Shown in pieces: positions 36,468 to 44,701 of a stretch of DNA of 64,000 bases. This DNA comes from Sediminimonas qiaohouensis DSM 21189 (GTDB lineage: Bacteria > Pseudomonadota > Alphaproteobacteria > Rhodobacterales > Rhodobacteraceae), in NCBI RefSeq assembly GCF_000423645.1, contig NZ_AUIJ01000007.1:85105-149104 (forward strand). The letters are read 5' to 3'. Position numbers and translations under genes: made by a program. The notes below the pieces were generated by a model. That model searched no databases. It was given only the letters and a program-made list of their open reading frames with translations, and had not been told where the DNA came from. Position 1 is the stretch's first letter; each line of letters begins with the position of its first letter.

Positions 36468-37694
36468 CTAAAGTTTCGAGAATGGCACGGTCTTGTCCAC
36501 GCGTATGTCCGGCGGCAGCCCGAGAATACGTTCGCCGATGATCGTGCGCTGGATCTCATCGGACCCGCCGGCGATCCGGTTGCCCGGCGCCGTAAGATAC
36601 TCGTTGCGCCAGCGCGCGGCATCGTCGTCGTCGGCCGCCGACACGCCCGCCGCAGTGCCCGCCAGTTCCATCCCGAAGGCGCCCATCTCCTGCCGCAGCC
36701 TGCCCAGCAGCAGCTTTCCGATCGAGCCTTCCTCGCCCGGCGCCTCGCCGCGCGACAGCGACGTCATGACCCGGTAGGAGGTGAATTCCAGCCCGCGTTG
36801 CCGCGCGACGAAATCCGCGATGCGCGCGCGCACTGCGCCGTCCTCAATGGCCGGACGCCCGTTGCGTTGGACGCGGGCGGCAAGGGCGATCAGCTCCTCG
36901 GCGCGCGCCCCGCCGCTGGCGCGCCCGACCGAGATGCTGAACCGTTCGTTCATCAGCGTCGTCAGCGCCACCTTCCAGCCTTCGGATTCGCCGTCCAGTC
37001 GGGCGCTGTCCGGCAGTCGCAGGTCGTCGATGAACACCTCGTTGAAGCTGGCACCGCCCGAGATCTGGCGGATCGGACGTGTCTGGATGGCCGGATCGGA
37101 CATTTCCACCAGGAACATCGTCATGCCCTTGTGCTTGGGCACCTCCGGGTCGGTGCGGGCCAGAAGGATGCCGTGGCTGGAATAATGCGCGCCCGAGGTC
37201 CAGACCTTCTGGCCGGAAATCACCCAGTCGTCGCCATCGCGCCGCGCGCGGGTTCGGATGCCGGCCAGGTCGGAGCCGGCGGCAGGTTCGGAAAACAGCT
37301 GGCACCAGATGTCCTCGCCGGTCAGGGCGCGCGGCAGAACCGCTTTTTTCTGATCCTCCGTTCCGTGGACCATGACCGTCGGCCCGACCAGCCCAATCCC
37401 GATCAGGAAGACATTCGGCGGCACCGCATAGCGCCCTTCCTCCTGGTTCCAGATCACCTGTCCGATGGGGGTGGCGTCGCGGCCGCCGAAGGCGCGTGGC
37501 CAGGTCAGCCCGGCCCAGCCCGCTTCGGCCTTGCGGGCCTGCCAGTCGCGCGCCCGTGCGACCTCGTCGGCATCGCGGGCCATGAAGTGATCCTGAGCCT
37601 TTTCGCTGCCATCCCGCAGGGTTGCGTTGGCTTCCAGCCATTCCCGCGCTTTTGCGCGAAACGCGGCTTCTTCGGGGCTGTCGCTAAAATCCAT
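36468..37694 (-). CDS. Acyl-CoA dehydrogenase, catalytic subunit (pair 2)
   Basis: A 408-residue acyl-CoA dehydrogenase. FSEPAAGSDLAGIRT, GQKVWTSGAHYSSHG, GGASFNEVFIDDLRLP and GGSDEIQRTIIGERILGLPPD are clear. Glu250 (LMNERFSIS) matches the isovaleryl-type catalytic base. Its partner, 16 bases upstream in the same operon, lacks the Glu. Together they likely form a heteromeric enzyme for a bulky acyl-CoA. Confidence 0.91.
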   Translation of the reverse strand: MDFSDSPEEAAFRAKAREWLEANATLRDGSEKAQDHFMARDADEVARARDWQARKAEAGWAGLTWPRAFGGRDATPIGQVIWNQEEGRYAVPPNVFLIGIGLVGPTVMVHGTEDQKKAVLPRALTGEDIWCQLFSEPAAGSDLAGIRTRARRDGDDWVISGQKVWTSGAHYSSHGILLARTDPEVPKHKGMTMFLVEMSDPAIQTRPIRQISGGASFNEVFIDDLRLPDSARLDGESEGWKVALTTLMNERFSISVGRASGGARAEELIALAARVQRNGRPAIEDGAVRARIADFVARQRGLEFTSYRVMTSLSRGEAPGEEGSIGKLLLGRLRQEMGAFGMELAGTAAGVSAADDDDAARWRNEYLTAPGNRIAGGSDEIQRTIIGERILGLPPDIRVDKTVPFSKL

Positions 37695-37710
37695 GTGTCC
37701 GGTTTTCCTG

Positions 37711-38823
37711 TCAGCTTGCGGCCCGTGGGGTGTCCGCCAGATGCCCGAGCAGCCGTTCGCGCCACATGGCGGCCGGGCCGAGTTCTGCCTTCAACTGCCA
37801 GCCGCGCCGCAAAAACAGATGCGGGTCGGCGGCCCATGTGAACCCGATACCGCCATGAAGCTGGATCGATTCCTCGGTGGCGAATTGCACCGCATCGAGC
37901 GCCGTGAGGCGCGCGACGGCGGCGGCTTCGGGCAGTCGGCTGTCGCCGCTCGCCAGCGCCCATGCGCCGAAGAAGGCGTTGGACCGCGCCAGTTCGATCC
38001 TGGCGAACATGTCCGCGAGCCGGTGCTTGACCGCCTGAAAGCTACCGATCGGTCGCCCGAAAGCGTGCCGGTCGCCGGCGTAAGACGTGGTCAGGGCCAG
38101 CGCGCGCCCGGCAAGACCGATCTGTTCGAAGGCCGCCAGCACCGCGGCGCCGTCCAGAAGGCGCCGGATCGCCGCGGCATCCGAGCCGGGCAGCAGGTCG
38201 ACCGGCGTGTTGTCAAAGACGATCTCGGCCGCCGGGCGTGTGCGGTCGATCGGGTCAAGCGCTCGGATCGTCACGCCCGGAGCTGCGAGATCCGCAAGAT
38301 AGAGACGCGATGTGCCCTCTTCATCGGTCGCGGCGACAAGCGCGTGGGTCGCCGCGGCGCCGAAGGTGACCGGCGCTTTTCGTCCCGACAGGCGATCCCG
38401 CGCCACTTTCGCCGATACGGTGTCCGGGGCGAGACCCCCGCCTTCGGCAAGCGCTGTCGCCATGATCGTGCGGCCCTCGGCAATGCCGGGCAGAAACGAT
38501 TTACGCTGGTCTTCCGTCCCGGCGGACTGAAGCGCCGGAACAGCCATACACAGGACCGGGAGGCAAGGCACGGCGGCCAGGGAGCGGCCGATTTCCTCGG
38601 CAAGGGTGGCCAGTTCCACCGCGCCCATCCCCGAACCGCCCTCTGCTTCCGACATGGCGAGGCCGAGCCAGCCGCCTTCGGCCAGGGCGGACCAGGTTGC
38701 CGTATCGAACCCTTCTCCGCTGTCGAGCCTATTGTGCGCGACCTCCAGGGTGGCGTGATCGCCAAGCATCCGGGCCAGGGTTTCGCGAATGGTATCCTGC
38801 TCCTCGGAAAAACCGAAATTCAT
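37711..38823 (-). CDS. Acyl-CoA dehydrogenase, non-catalytic partner subunit (pair 2)
   Basis: A 370-residue dehydrogenase-fold protein: LGLAMSEAEGGSGMG, GRPIGSFQAVKHRLADMFA, EESIQLHGGIGFTWAADPHLFL. No Glu at the catalytic position (DGAAVLAAFEQIG), and no YEG-type motif at the end. First gene of the 30447-38823 minus-strand operon; the CACATATGTG site lies about 105 bases upstream. Confidence 0.88.
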   Translation of the reverse strand: MNFGFSEEQDTIRETLARMLGDHATLEVAHNRLDSGEGFDTATWSALAEGGWLGLAMSEAEGGSGMGAVELATLAEEIGRSLAAVPCLPVLCMAVPALQSAGTEDQRKSFLPGIAEGRTIMATALAEGGGLAPDTVSAKVARDRLSGRKAPVTFGAAATHALVAATDEEGTSRLYLADLAAPGVTIRALDPIDRTRPAAEIVFDNTPVDLLPGSDAAAIRRLLDGAAVLAAFEQIGLAGRALALTTSYAGDRHAFGRPIGSFQAVKHRLADMFARIELARSNAFFGAWALASGDSRLPEAAAVARLTALDAVQFATEESIQLHGGIGFTWAADPHLFLRRGWQLKAELGPAAMWRERLLGHLADTPRAAS

Positions 38824-38927
38824 GCCGGTGCACCTCCTTGCGGCTGTGGATGCCGAGTGCTTGCCGGTCGACGGTAGGTTGGCGGTCGGGCGCGACCAAA
38901 CACTAACGGCCGGCGGCCGTGAAAAAC

Positions 38928-38937
38928 CACATATGTG
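38928..38937. promoter_or_regulatory. Motif B palindrome CACATATGTG (site 1)
   Basis: Perfect ten-base palindrome in the 295-base gap between the divergent dehydrogenase (minus) and MaoC-like (plus) genes. The same sequence recurs at 44284 and 46171 and, with one change, at 62829, each time upstream of catabolic or import genes. Likely the operator of a dimeric regulator (inference). The rest of the gap holds no gene. Confidence 0.55.
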
Positions 38938-39118
38938 CAGTGTCGTGTCGAAAACGCTGAACGGGAGCAGGAAGCGGGGTTTATCACGAATGTGATTGAT
39001 TCACGTCGGACCAGCGATATCTGCCGCTTCAATTGATAATTTTGGCGCTTATACCCTACCTTTCGAAAGCGCCTTAACGGCGCGACGAAGTTTTTCGCCG
39101 GGGAGGCGATTGATAAGA

Positions 39119-39616
39119 ATGGGATTGAGCGACATGGAAACTGTGGGCCTTGGATTTTGCTATGAGGATCTGCCGGTGGGGCGCAAGTTTCGGACCATCG
39201 GCCGCACGGTGACCGAAACCGACATCACGAATTTCGTCAGCGTTACCGGCATGCTCGAAGTTCTGTTCATCAACAGCGACTTCCGCGAGAAGGAATCCAA
39301 CATACCCGGCTTCGCCGCCCCCGGCTCACTCGTCTACTGCTTCATGGAGGGTCTGTTGACCCAGTCCACGATGCAGCACACGGGCTTTGCCTTTCTGGAA
39401 ATGGAACTGAAGGTTCTGGGGCCGACATTCGCGGGTGACGCGGTCCATTGCGAGGTCGAGGTGACCGAGTCGCGCCGCTCGAAGAGCCGACCGAACCGCG
39501 GCCTGGTCCGGACCCGGAACAAGGTTTTCAAGCAAACCGGAGAGCAGGTTCTGGAATACACGCCCCTGCGGATGATCAAGGCACGCACGACGGACAAGGA
39601 ACCGGGAGAGGCCTAG
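39119..39616 (+). CDS. MaoC-like hot-dog protein lacking the catalytic Asp/His
   Basis: A 165-residue hot-dog protein. YEDLPVGRKFRTIGRTVTETDITNF is the typical MaoC N-terminus, but where active hydratases read D.NPLH it has GMLEVLF, with Met45 and Phe50 in place of the dyad. It may be the inactive half of a heteromeric hydratase, a CoA-ester carrier or a thioesterase-like protein. Start uncertain: ATG 39119 is used (GGAGG is twelve bases upstream); ATG 39134 is an alternative. Divergent from the 30447-38823 operon and upstream of an IclR gene. Confidence 0.78.
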   Translation: MGLSDMETVGLGFCYEDLPVGRKFRTIGRTVTETDITNFVSVTGMLEVLFINSDFREKESNIPGFAAPGSLVYCFMEGLLTQSTMQHTGFAFLEMELKVLGPTFAGDAVHCEVEVTESRRSKSRPNRGLVRTRNKVFKQTGEQVLEYTPLRMIKARTTDKEPGEA

Positions 39617-39724
39617 ACCTGTCTCATATGCGCTGCAGAAAGTCGATCCTGGCAAAATATGGCTGGACTGCGGCGGGGGTTTTGGAGGTACCCGGGGCGC
39701 ATAGACTAACTGGAGACAACGATC

Positions 39725-40543
39725 ATGAAAACCGCGCGATCTGAGGCAACTGGACCTGCCGGACGCACATCGGAAGGGCCACGGTCGCTGAACCGGATCC
39801 TGGCGCTTTTCGATCTGGTGGCGCAAAGCGACCGGCGCATGTCCCTTTCTGAGCTCAGCAGCGCGCTGGATTGCCCCAAGAGCAGTTTGCTGGTGCTGCT
39901 GCGCCCTCTCACCGAAAAAGGTTACCTGATGCGCGAGAACGACACGTACTTTCTCGGACCAAGGATTTTCCAGTTCGCACAGACCATCCTGACCAACCAC
40001 CCGTTCGAGTCGGTCCTGCGCGGGGTGATGAACGACCTTGTCAAAAAGACCGGCGAGACGGTCCTTTACGCGGTTCGGGATGGCGATCGCGTGGTCTATT
40101 CATCCGTCATCGAAAGCCCGCAGCCGGTCCGCTATGTTGCCCAGACCGGTGTCGACCGGCCGCTGTTCTGTTCGGCATCGGGCCTGGTCATGCTGGCCCA
40201 TGACACGCCGCAGGAGCTTGACGCGTATTTTCGGCGGACGGAACTGGCGCCGCTAACCGGTAATTCGATCACCGACGAACAGGAACTGCGGCGCATCATT
40301 TCAGAGATCCGCAAGACCGGGTATGCCACAACGGTCGGCACGGCGCATGTCGACGCCGCGGGGTTCGGAGTCCCGGTGTTCCGTTCGGATGGAAACCTGG
40401 CCGGGGCCTTGGTGATCGGCGCGCCCCTGGAACGCGCAGCCCGGAACAGGAAACTTTGTGTGACAGCGGCCAAAGCGAGCGCCGAGCAACTTTCGATGGC
40501 GCTTGGCTATCGTCCCGATCAGACGGGGCCGTCCATGCATTAG
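39725..40543 (+). CDS. IclR-family transcriptional regulator
   Basis: A 272-residue IclR protein. The winged helix occupies about residues 20-80 (PRSLNRILALFDLVAQ, LSELSSALDCPKSSLLVLLRPLTEKGYL), followed by the effector domain (GETVLYAVRDGDRVVYSSVIES, FCSASGLVMLA, RKTGYATTVGTAHVDAAGFGVPVF, GALVIGAP). IclR proteins bind as dimers or tetramers to palindromes and respond to small acids. A candidate reader of motif B, which flanks this gene at 38928 and 44284 (inference). It ends 33 bases from the convergent dehydrogenase. Confidence 0.92.
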   Translation: MKTARSEATGPAGRTSEGPRSLNRILALFDLVAQSDRRMSLSELSSALDCPKSSLLVLLRPLTEKGYLMRENDTYFLGPRIFQFAQTILTNHPFESVLRGVMNDLVKKTGETVLYAVRDGDRVVYSSVIESPQPVRYVAQTGVDRPLFCSASGLVMLAHDTPQELDAYFRRTELAPLTGNSITDEQELRRIISEIRKTGYATTVGTAHVDAAGFGVPVFRSDGNLAGALVIGAPLERAARNRKLCVTAAKASAEQLSMALGYRPDQTGPSMH

Positions 40544-40576
40544 GCCCCCGAGGCTATCTTTGCATAGGAACCCGCG

Positions 40577-41725
40577 TCACCTCAGTCCCAGTCCGCGTGC
40601 GATGATGCCGCGCAGAATCTCGCGGGTGCCGCCCCGGAGCGAGAATGACGGCACCGCAAGTGCGGTGTAGGCCAGCACCGCGGCGTAGCTGTCGCCGCCT
40701 CCGGGCACGGCGGGGCGGGAGACGAGGCTGCGGGCAAGACGCGGAATATCCTGCTCGAAAAGCGCACCCAGATCCTTGACGATGGCGGCCTGAAGCGCGG
40801 GGTTCTTGCCCTCGTTCAGCATCCCGGCGACCGACCGCGACATTTGCCGCAGCACCATCAGATGCGCGGACAGGCGGCCGATCTCGGCCTGCTGGGCCTC
40901 GGTGGCGTCCTGGCGCAGCACGCCGATCAGTTCCTCGATCAGCGCGAAGGACGACAGGAACCGTTCCGGTCCGCTGCGTTCGAAGGCCAGTTCGCTCATG
41001 ACCTGCGACCAGCCCTCGCCCTTTTCGCCCAGCAGCGCGTCGGATGGCAGAAAGGTGTCGTCGAAGATGACCTGGTTGAAATGATGCTCGCCGCCCAGGT
41101 CGATGATCGGGCTGATCTGGATGTTTTCGGTGGCCTTGAGATCAATGAGGAACTGGCTCATCCCGCCGTGACGGTCTTCGCTTTTGCCGGTGCGGCAGAA
41201 CAGGATCATGTAATCGGCCACATGCGCATAGGTCGTCCAGACCTTTGTGCCGTTGACGCGGAAACCGCCCTCGACATCGGTGGCGAGGGTGCGCGTAGCC
41301 GCCAGGTCCGAGCCGGAATCGGGCTCGCTCATCCCGATGCAGAAACACAGCTCGCCCGCGGCGATGCGCGGCACGATTTGGTGTTTCTGGTCTTCGGTGC
41401 CCTTGGCCAGAATCAGGGGTCCGCTCTGACGGTCGGCGATCCAGTGCGAGATCACCGGCGCACCGGCGGCCAGCAGCTCTTCGGACACGACATAACGTTC
41501 CAGCGCGCTGCGCGCGTGCCCGCCGTACTCCTCGGGAAAGGTCATGCCGACCCAGCCGCGCTGCGCCAGCCTGCGCGAAAAGTCACGACTGAACCCGTTC
41601 CAGGATTCCGCGCGCTTTTCGGGCGGGAAATCGGCCAGCTCTTCGGCCAGAAACGCGCGGACCTCTTGCCGGAGGTCGTCGTGATCGGCACCGGGCGGGG
41701 GTGGAGGAAATGCGGTGAGGGTCAT
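40577..41725 (-). CDS. Acyl-CoA dehydrogenase, catalytic subunit (pair 3)
   Basis: A 382-residue acyl-CoA dehydrogenase. GMTFPEEYGGHARSALE, MSEPDSGSDLAATRT, GTKVWTTYAHVADYM, GGEHHFNQVIFDD and LRGGTREILRGIIARGLG. Glu249 (LAFERSGPE) fits the catalytic base. Its start overlaps the stop of the partner by four bases. Last gene of the 40577-44210 operon. Confidence 0.91.
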   Translation of the reverse strand: MTLTAFPPPPPGADHDDLRQEVRAFLAEELADFPPEKRAESWNGFSRDFSRRLAQRGWVGMTFPEEYGGHARSALERYVVSEELLAAGAPVISHWIADRQSGPLILAKGTEDQKHQIVPRIAAGELCFCIGMSEPDSGSDLAATRTLATDVEGGFRVNGTKVWTTYAHVADYMILFCRTGKSEDRHGGMSQFLIDLKATENIQISPIIDLGGEHHFNQVIFDDTFLPSDALLGEKGEGWSQVMSELAFERSGPERFLSSFALIEELIGVLRQDATEAQQAEIGRLSAHLMVLRQMSRSVAGMLNEGKNPALQAAIVKDLGALFEQDIPRLARSLVSRPAVPGGGDSYAAVLAYTALAVPSFSLRGGTREILRGIIARGLGLR

Positions 41726-42780
41726 GCCGGGGTGCCTTGTGCCGTGCTGTCGGTGATGAAATGCCAGAAGGTGCCCTGGGGGCTCGACAGGGCGGCCCGT
41801 CCCAGCTCCCTGGTCCAGTCCAGTTCGGTGCCGAACTCGTCACGCCAGCTCCAGATCCGTTTGGTGAAATGGTGCAGCGCGTGTTCCTGGGTATAGCCGA
41901 TGGCCCCATGAACCTGATGGGCCAGCGCACCGACCGTTTCCGCCGCGTCTCCGGCGCGGATCTTGGCGGCGGCAACGGTCAGCGCAAAGGCGGGCGTGTC
42001 ATAGCTGTCGGCGGCCATTTCGGCGGCGGTGCGCGACGCGGCGGTTTCTCCGGCCATCGTCGCGAGATAGTGTTGAATGGCCTGAAACTTGCCGATCGGC
42101 CGTCCGAACTGGACCCGGTCGTTGGCATACTCGACGCTCATCGACAGGATGGTCTCCATCGCGCCGGCCGTGGCCAGACTGCGGACAAGCGCCCCCAGCC
42201 CGCGCATTCCGCCGAGCGACCGGGGCAGGGGGGCGGCATCGGCCTCTGTCAGCGCAAGATCGACCTTTACATCGTCGCGCGGCATCCCGGCGAGATCCTG
42301 CGCCGGGGCGACCGTCAGATCCTTGACCGGCAGGGACAGAACATGATCGGCGCCGTCCAGCGCGGCGATGGTCACGATCCGGTCGGCCCAGCGGGCAAAG
42401 GGCACCAATGTCAGCGGCCCGCTTGCATGCACGGCAGTCCCGCGCCGTTCCAGCCGCAGCCCCGCGCCCTCGGCGATGGTCAGCCTGCCACCGGGCAGGG
42501 CCAGATCCACGCGCGCCAGCACCGCGTTCGCGATCAGCGTTTCGGCCAGCGGCAGGGGCAGGCCATGTGCCCCGGCGATGCGCACCAGCCTGAGCGCCTC
42601 GGCTGCGGGCACGCCGAAACCGCCGGCCTCTTCGGGGACCAGCGCCATGTGCAATCCGGCCTCTTCGATCCGCGTCCAGAGGGCCTCGGGGCAGTGCCCG
42701 GCAGCGGCGTCCTCGCGCAGGGCATGGCTGACATGGTCGCGGAAAAGCCGCTCGGCCATGTCATGGATCATCGAGTCCAT
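41722..42780 (-). CDS. Acyl-CoA dehydrogenase, non-catalytic partner subunit (pair 3)
   Basis: A 352-residue dehydrogenase-fold protein: LVPEEAGGFGVPAAE, FGRPIGKFQAIQHYLATMAGE, VHGAIGYTQEHALHHFTKRIW. No Glu is present at the catalytic position (GAMETILSMSVE has Glu shifted, with no ER motif), and no C-terminal YEG. Coupled to both neighbours by overlaps of start and stop codons, which argues for a fixed complex. Confidence 0.87.
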   Translation of the reverse strand: MDSMIHDMAERLFRDHVSHALREDAAAGHCPEALWTRIEEAGLHMALVPEEAGGFGVPAAEALRLVRIAGAHGLPLPLAETLIANAVLARVDLALPGGRLTIAEGAGLRLERRGTAVHASGPLTLVPFARWADRIVTIAALDGADHVLSLPVKDLTVAPAQDLAGMPRDDVKVDLALTEADAAPLPRSLGGMRGLGALVRSLATAGAMETILSMSVEYANDRVQFGRPIGKFQAIQHYLATMAGETAASRTAAEMAADSYDTPAFALTVAAAKIRAGDAAETVGALAHQVHGAIGYTQEHALHHFTKRIWSWRDEFGTELDWTRELGRAALSSPQGTFWHFITDSTAQGTPA

Positions 42781-44210
42781 CAGGTGGTCCTTTCAGAAGG
42801 TGCGGCGCCGGAGGCTGATGTGCCGTGTTCCGGTTTGCTGTGCCGCGCATGGGCTGATTGGCCGTCGGGGGCCGTCGAATGACGCAGCGGCGGCAGATGC
42901 AGCCGTGTGCGCAAATCCTGACGGAACGCCCCGGCAGCAGGCGGCGCCCCCCCGTCCCTGCGGTATTTCTCAAGACAATCGGCGATCTTGTACCCGATCT
43001 CGGCGGGGCTCGCCGGGTCCGAGGGCGAACCGGGATGCGCCGCGACCGAGGTTTCGGCCAGAATTTCGTTCCCTTTGCGCAGGCGGACATGGACCGCCCC
43101 ATGGTCCACGCCGACGCGATCCTCCCCCGCATCCGGTTCGGTCTCGATCACCACCATGTCCATCAGGCGACGGATCTCGGGGCGATGGGGGCTGTTTCCC
43201 TCGAAATCCGCAAGCCCGACCCGGCCCTGATGCAGGGCCGTGGACAGGGTATAGGCTGCACAGAACTTGGCTTCCATTCCATCCTTCGGATCAACGACAT
43301 GCAGGGGCACCATGACGCCCTTGGGCACCGTCATTTCGATCACGCAGCCCTCGGGCACCGCGTCTCCGCCGCGTTCCGCGTGAAGGTGCCGCCCGGCGGC
43401 GATCATCCTGTGCGTGAGATAGCAGCAGGGATAAAGCTTGCGCGACACGCTGCCCAGATCGATCCCTGGCACCACCTCGGCGGGGTCGGCGGCAAGCCCG
43501 TCCGGGCCGGCGTAAAGATCGAAAAAACCGCGCGGCGCAAAGATGTCGGGGGCGCCGGTGATTCCGGCTTCGGCCATGCGGGCGGCGTGCAGTCCGACAA
43601 GGGCGGCGTTGCCGGCCTGGATCGGCTTGGCCATCGCGCCGAAATTGATCTGCAATCCGCCGGCCAGCGCCGCGGCCAGCGACAGCGCGTTGCCGATGGC
43701 CTCTTCGCCGAGGTCAAGCTGATGGGCGACCGCCGCCGCCGCGGCCACGGCCCCGATCGTCGATGTGGCGTGCCAGCCCTTGTCGTAGTGACCAAAGCCC
43801 AGGATCTCTCCCAGCGCGACATTGACGGCCGTTCCCACCGCAAGCGCGGGGGCGACCCGGGGCGCCGTCTCGGGCCGCGCGTCCGCCATGGCCAGCAGCG
43901 CCGGCACGAAGACCACACTGGGATGCGTGACACTGAGCGTGTGGACATCGTCGAAGTCGAGCGCATGACCGGCGACGGCGTTGAGGAACGCGGCCCGTTC
44001 GACGCCGGCCTTTCCGACCGCGCCCGCCGGCCTGGCCGCTTCGTCTCCGTCAAGTGCCGCCAGCCGGCGGACCACCGGCTCGTGCCACCCGCCATAGATG
44101 ACGGCCACCGTATCCTCCACGCAAAGCGCGGCCTGCTCGGCATTTGCGGCGTCCAGCCGATGTGGCGCAACGATGAACCGCGTCAGAAGGCGGGTGAAAT
44201 CACTGGTCAT
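42780..44210 (-). CDS. MmgE/PrpD family protein
   Basis: A 476-residue MmgE/PrpD protein. FLNAVAGHALDFDDVHTLSVTHPS near residues 85-105 and FGHYDKGWHATSTIGAVAAA are family signatures. The family includes 2-methylcitrate dehydratase and cis-aconitate decarboxylase, so a dehydratase, decarboxylase or isomerase acting on a tricarboxylate-like or other acid is possible. ATG 44210 follows GAGGAT; the upstream extension crosses the motif B site and is not believed. The C-terminal 45 residues are low-complexity and polar. First gene of its operon. Confidence 0.87.
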   Translation of the reverse strand: MTSDFTRLLTRFIVAPHRLDAANAEQAALCVEDTVAVIYGGWHEPVVRRLAALDGDEAARPAGAVGKAGVERAAFLNAVAGHALDFDDVHTLSVTHPSVVFVPALLAMADARPETAPRVAPALAVGTAVNVALGEILGFGHYDKGWHATSTIGAVAAAAAVAHQLDLGEEAIGNALSLAAALAGGLQINFGAMAKPIQAGNAALVGLHAARMAEAGITGAPDIFAPRGFFDLYAGPDGLAADPAEVVPGIDLGSVSRKLYPCCYLTHRMIAAGRHLHAERGGDAVPEGCVIEMTVPKGVMVPLHVVDPKDGMEAKFCAAYTLSTALHQGRVGLADFEGNSPHRPEIRRLMDMVVIETEPDAGEDRVGVDHGAVHVRLRKGNEILAETSVAAHPGSPSDPASPAEIGYKIADCLEKYRRDGGAPPAAGAFRQDLRTRLHLPPLRHSTAPDGQSAHARHSKPEHGTSASGAAPSERTT

Positions 44211-44701
44211 GTCCTGATCCTCTCTGGTATTGCACTTTGCCTCATGTCGGGAGGTGCTATCAATTCGGGTGACCACCTGTTTGCACATATGTGTTGAAGA
44301 AGGCTATTTGCGTTGTGATTTCCGCCGATCTGCGGCAGCCTACGTGCAAACCTTCATCTGAATCCCTTTGAGATCGGGTGCCGGGCGTGTCAGAAAAGCT
44401 GCGAGAAGAAGGGCGAGCGCGGCTTGGGGGTGTCGGTGTGACTGGTCTGGAAGGCAAGGGCGCGAACGCGACAAGGCATTGCACCACGCCTTTTCCGACG
44501 TACGTTCTTTTCGCAAAGATTCGCAATTGGGGCCGTCGGGCAGTCGCTCTCGCGGTTCCCGCGCTGGCGACATGAGCGCGTTGCGGGCGGCAGGGGATGA
44601 ACCGGAACTGACGCCATCGCTGTCCGACCGGCGTGTCGGGCGCAGTCGGATCTTCCGACGCTTTGCAGGCAGGCCACACGGCTTTGGAAAAGCGGGGGCA
44701 G
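44211..44701. other. Divergent intergenic region without a credible gene
   Basis: About 490 bases between the MmgE/PrpD gene (minus) and the membrane protein gene (plus). It holds the motif B palindrome at 44284-44293. Open frames here show no recognisable protein and have no Shine-Dalgarno. Composition is less GC-rich near the palindrome, as expected of a promoter region. An upstream start of the membrane protein (GTG 44633) cannot be excluded. Confidence 0.5.
44284..44293. promoter_or_regulatory. Motif B palindrome CACATATGTG (site 2)
   Basis: Same ten bases as at 38928 and 46171, flanked by G and T (GCACATATGTGT). It lies 74 bases upstream of the MmgE/PrpD start on the minus strand and about 410 bases upstream of the plus-strand membrane protein gene. 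Confidence 0.55.
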
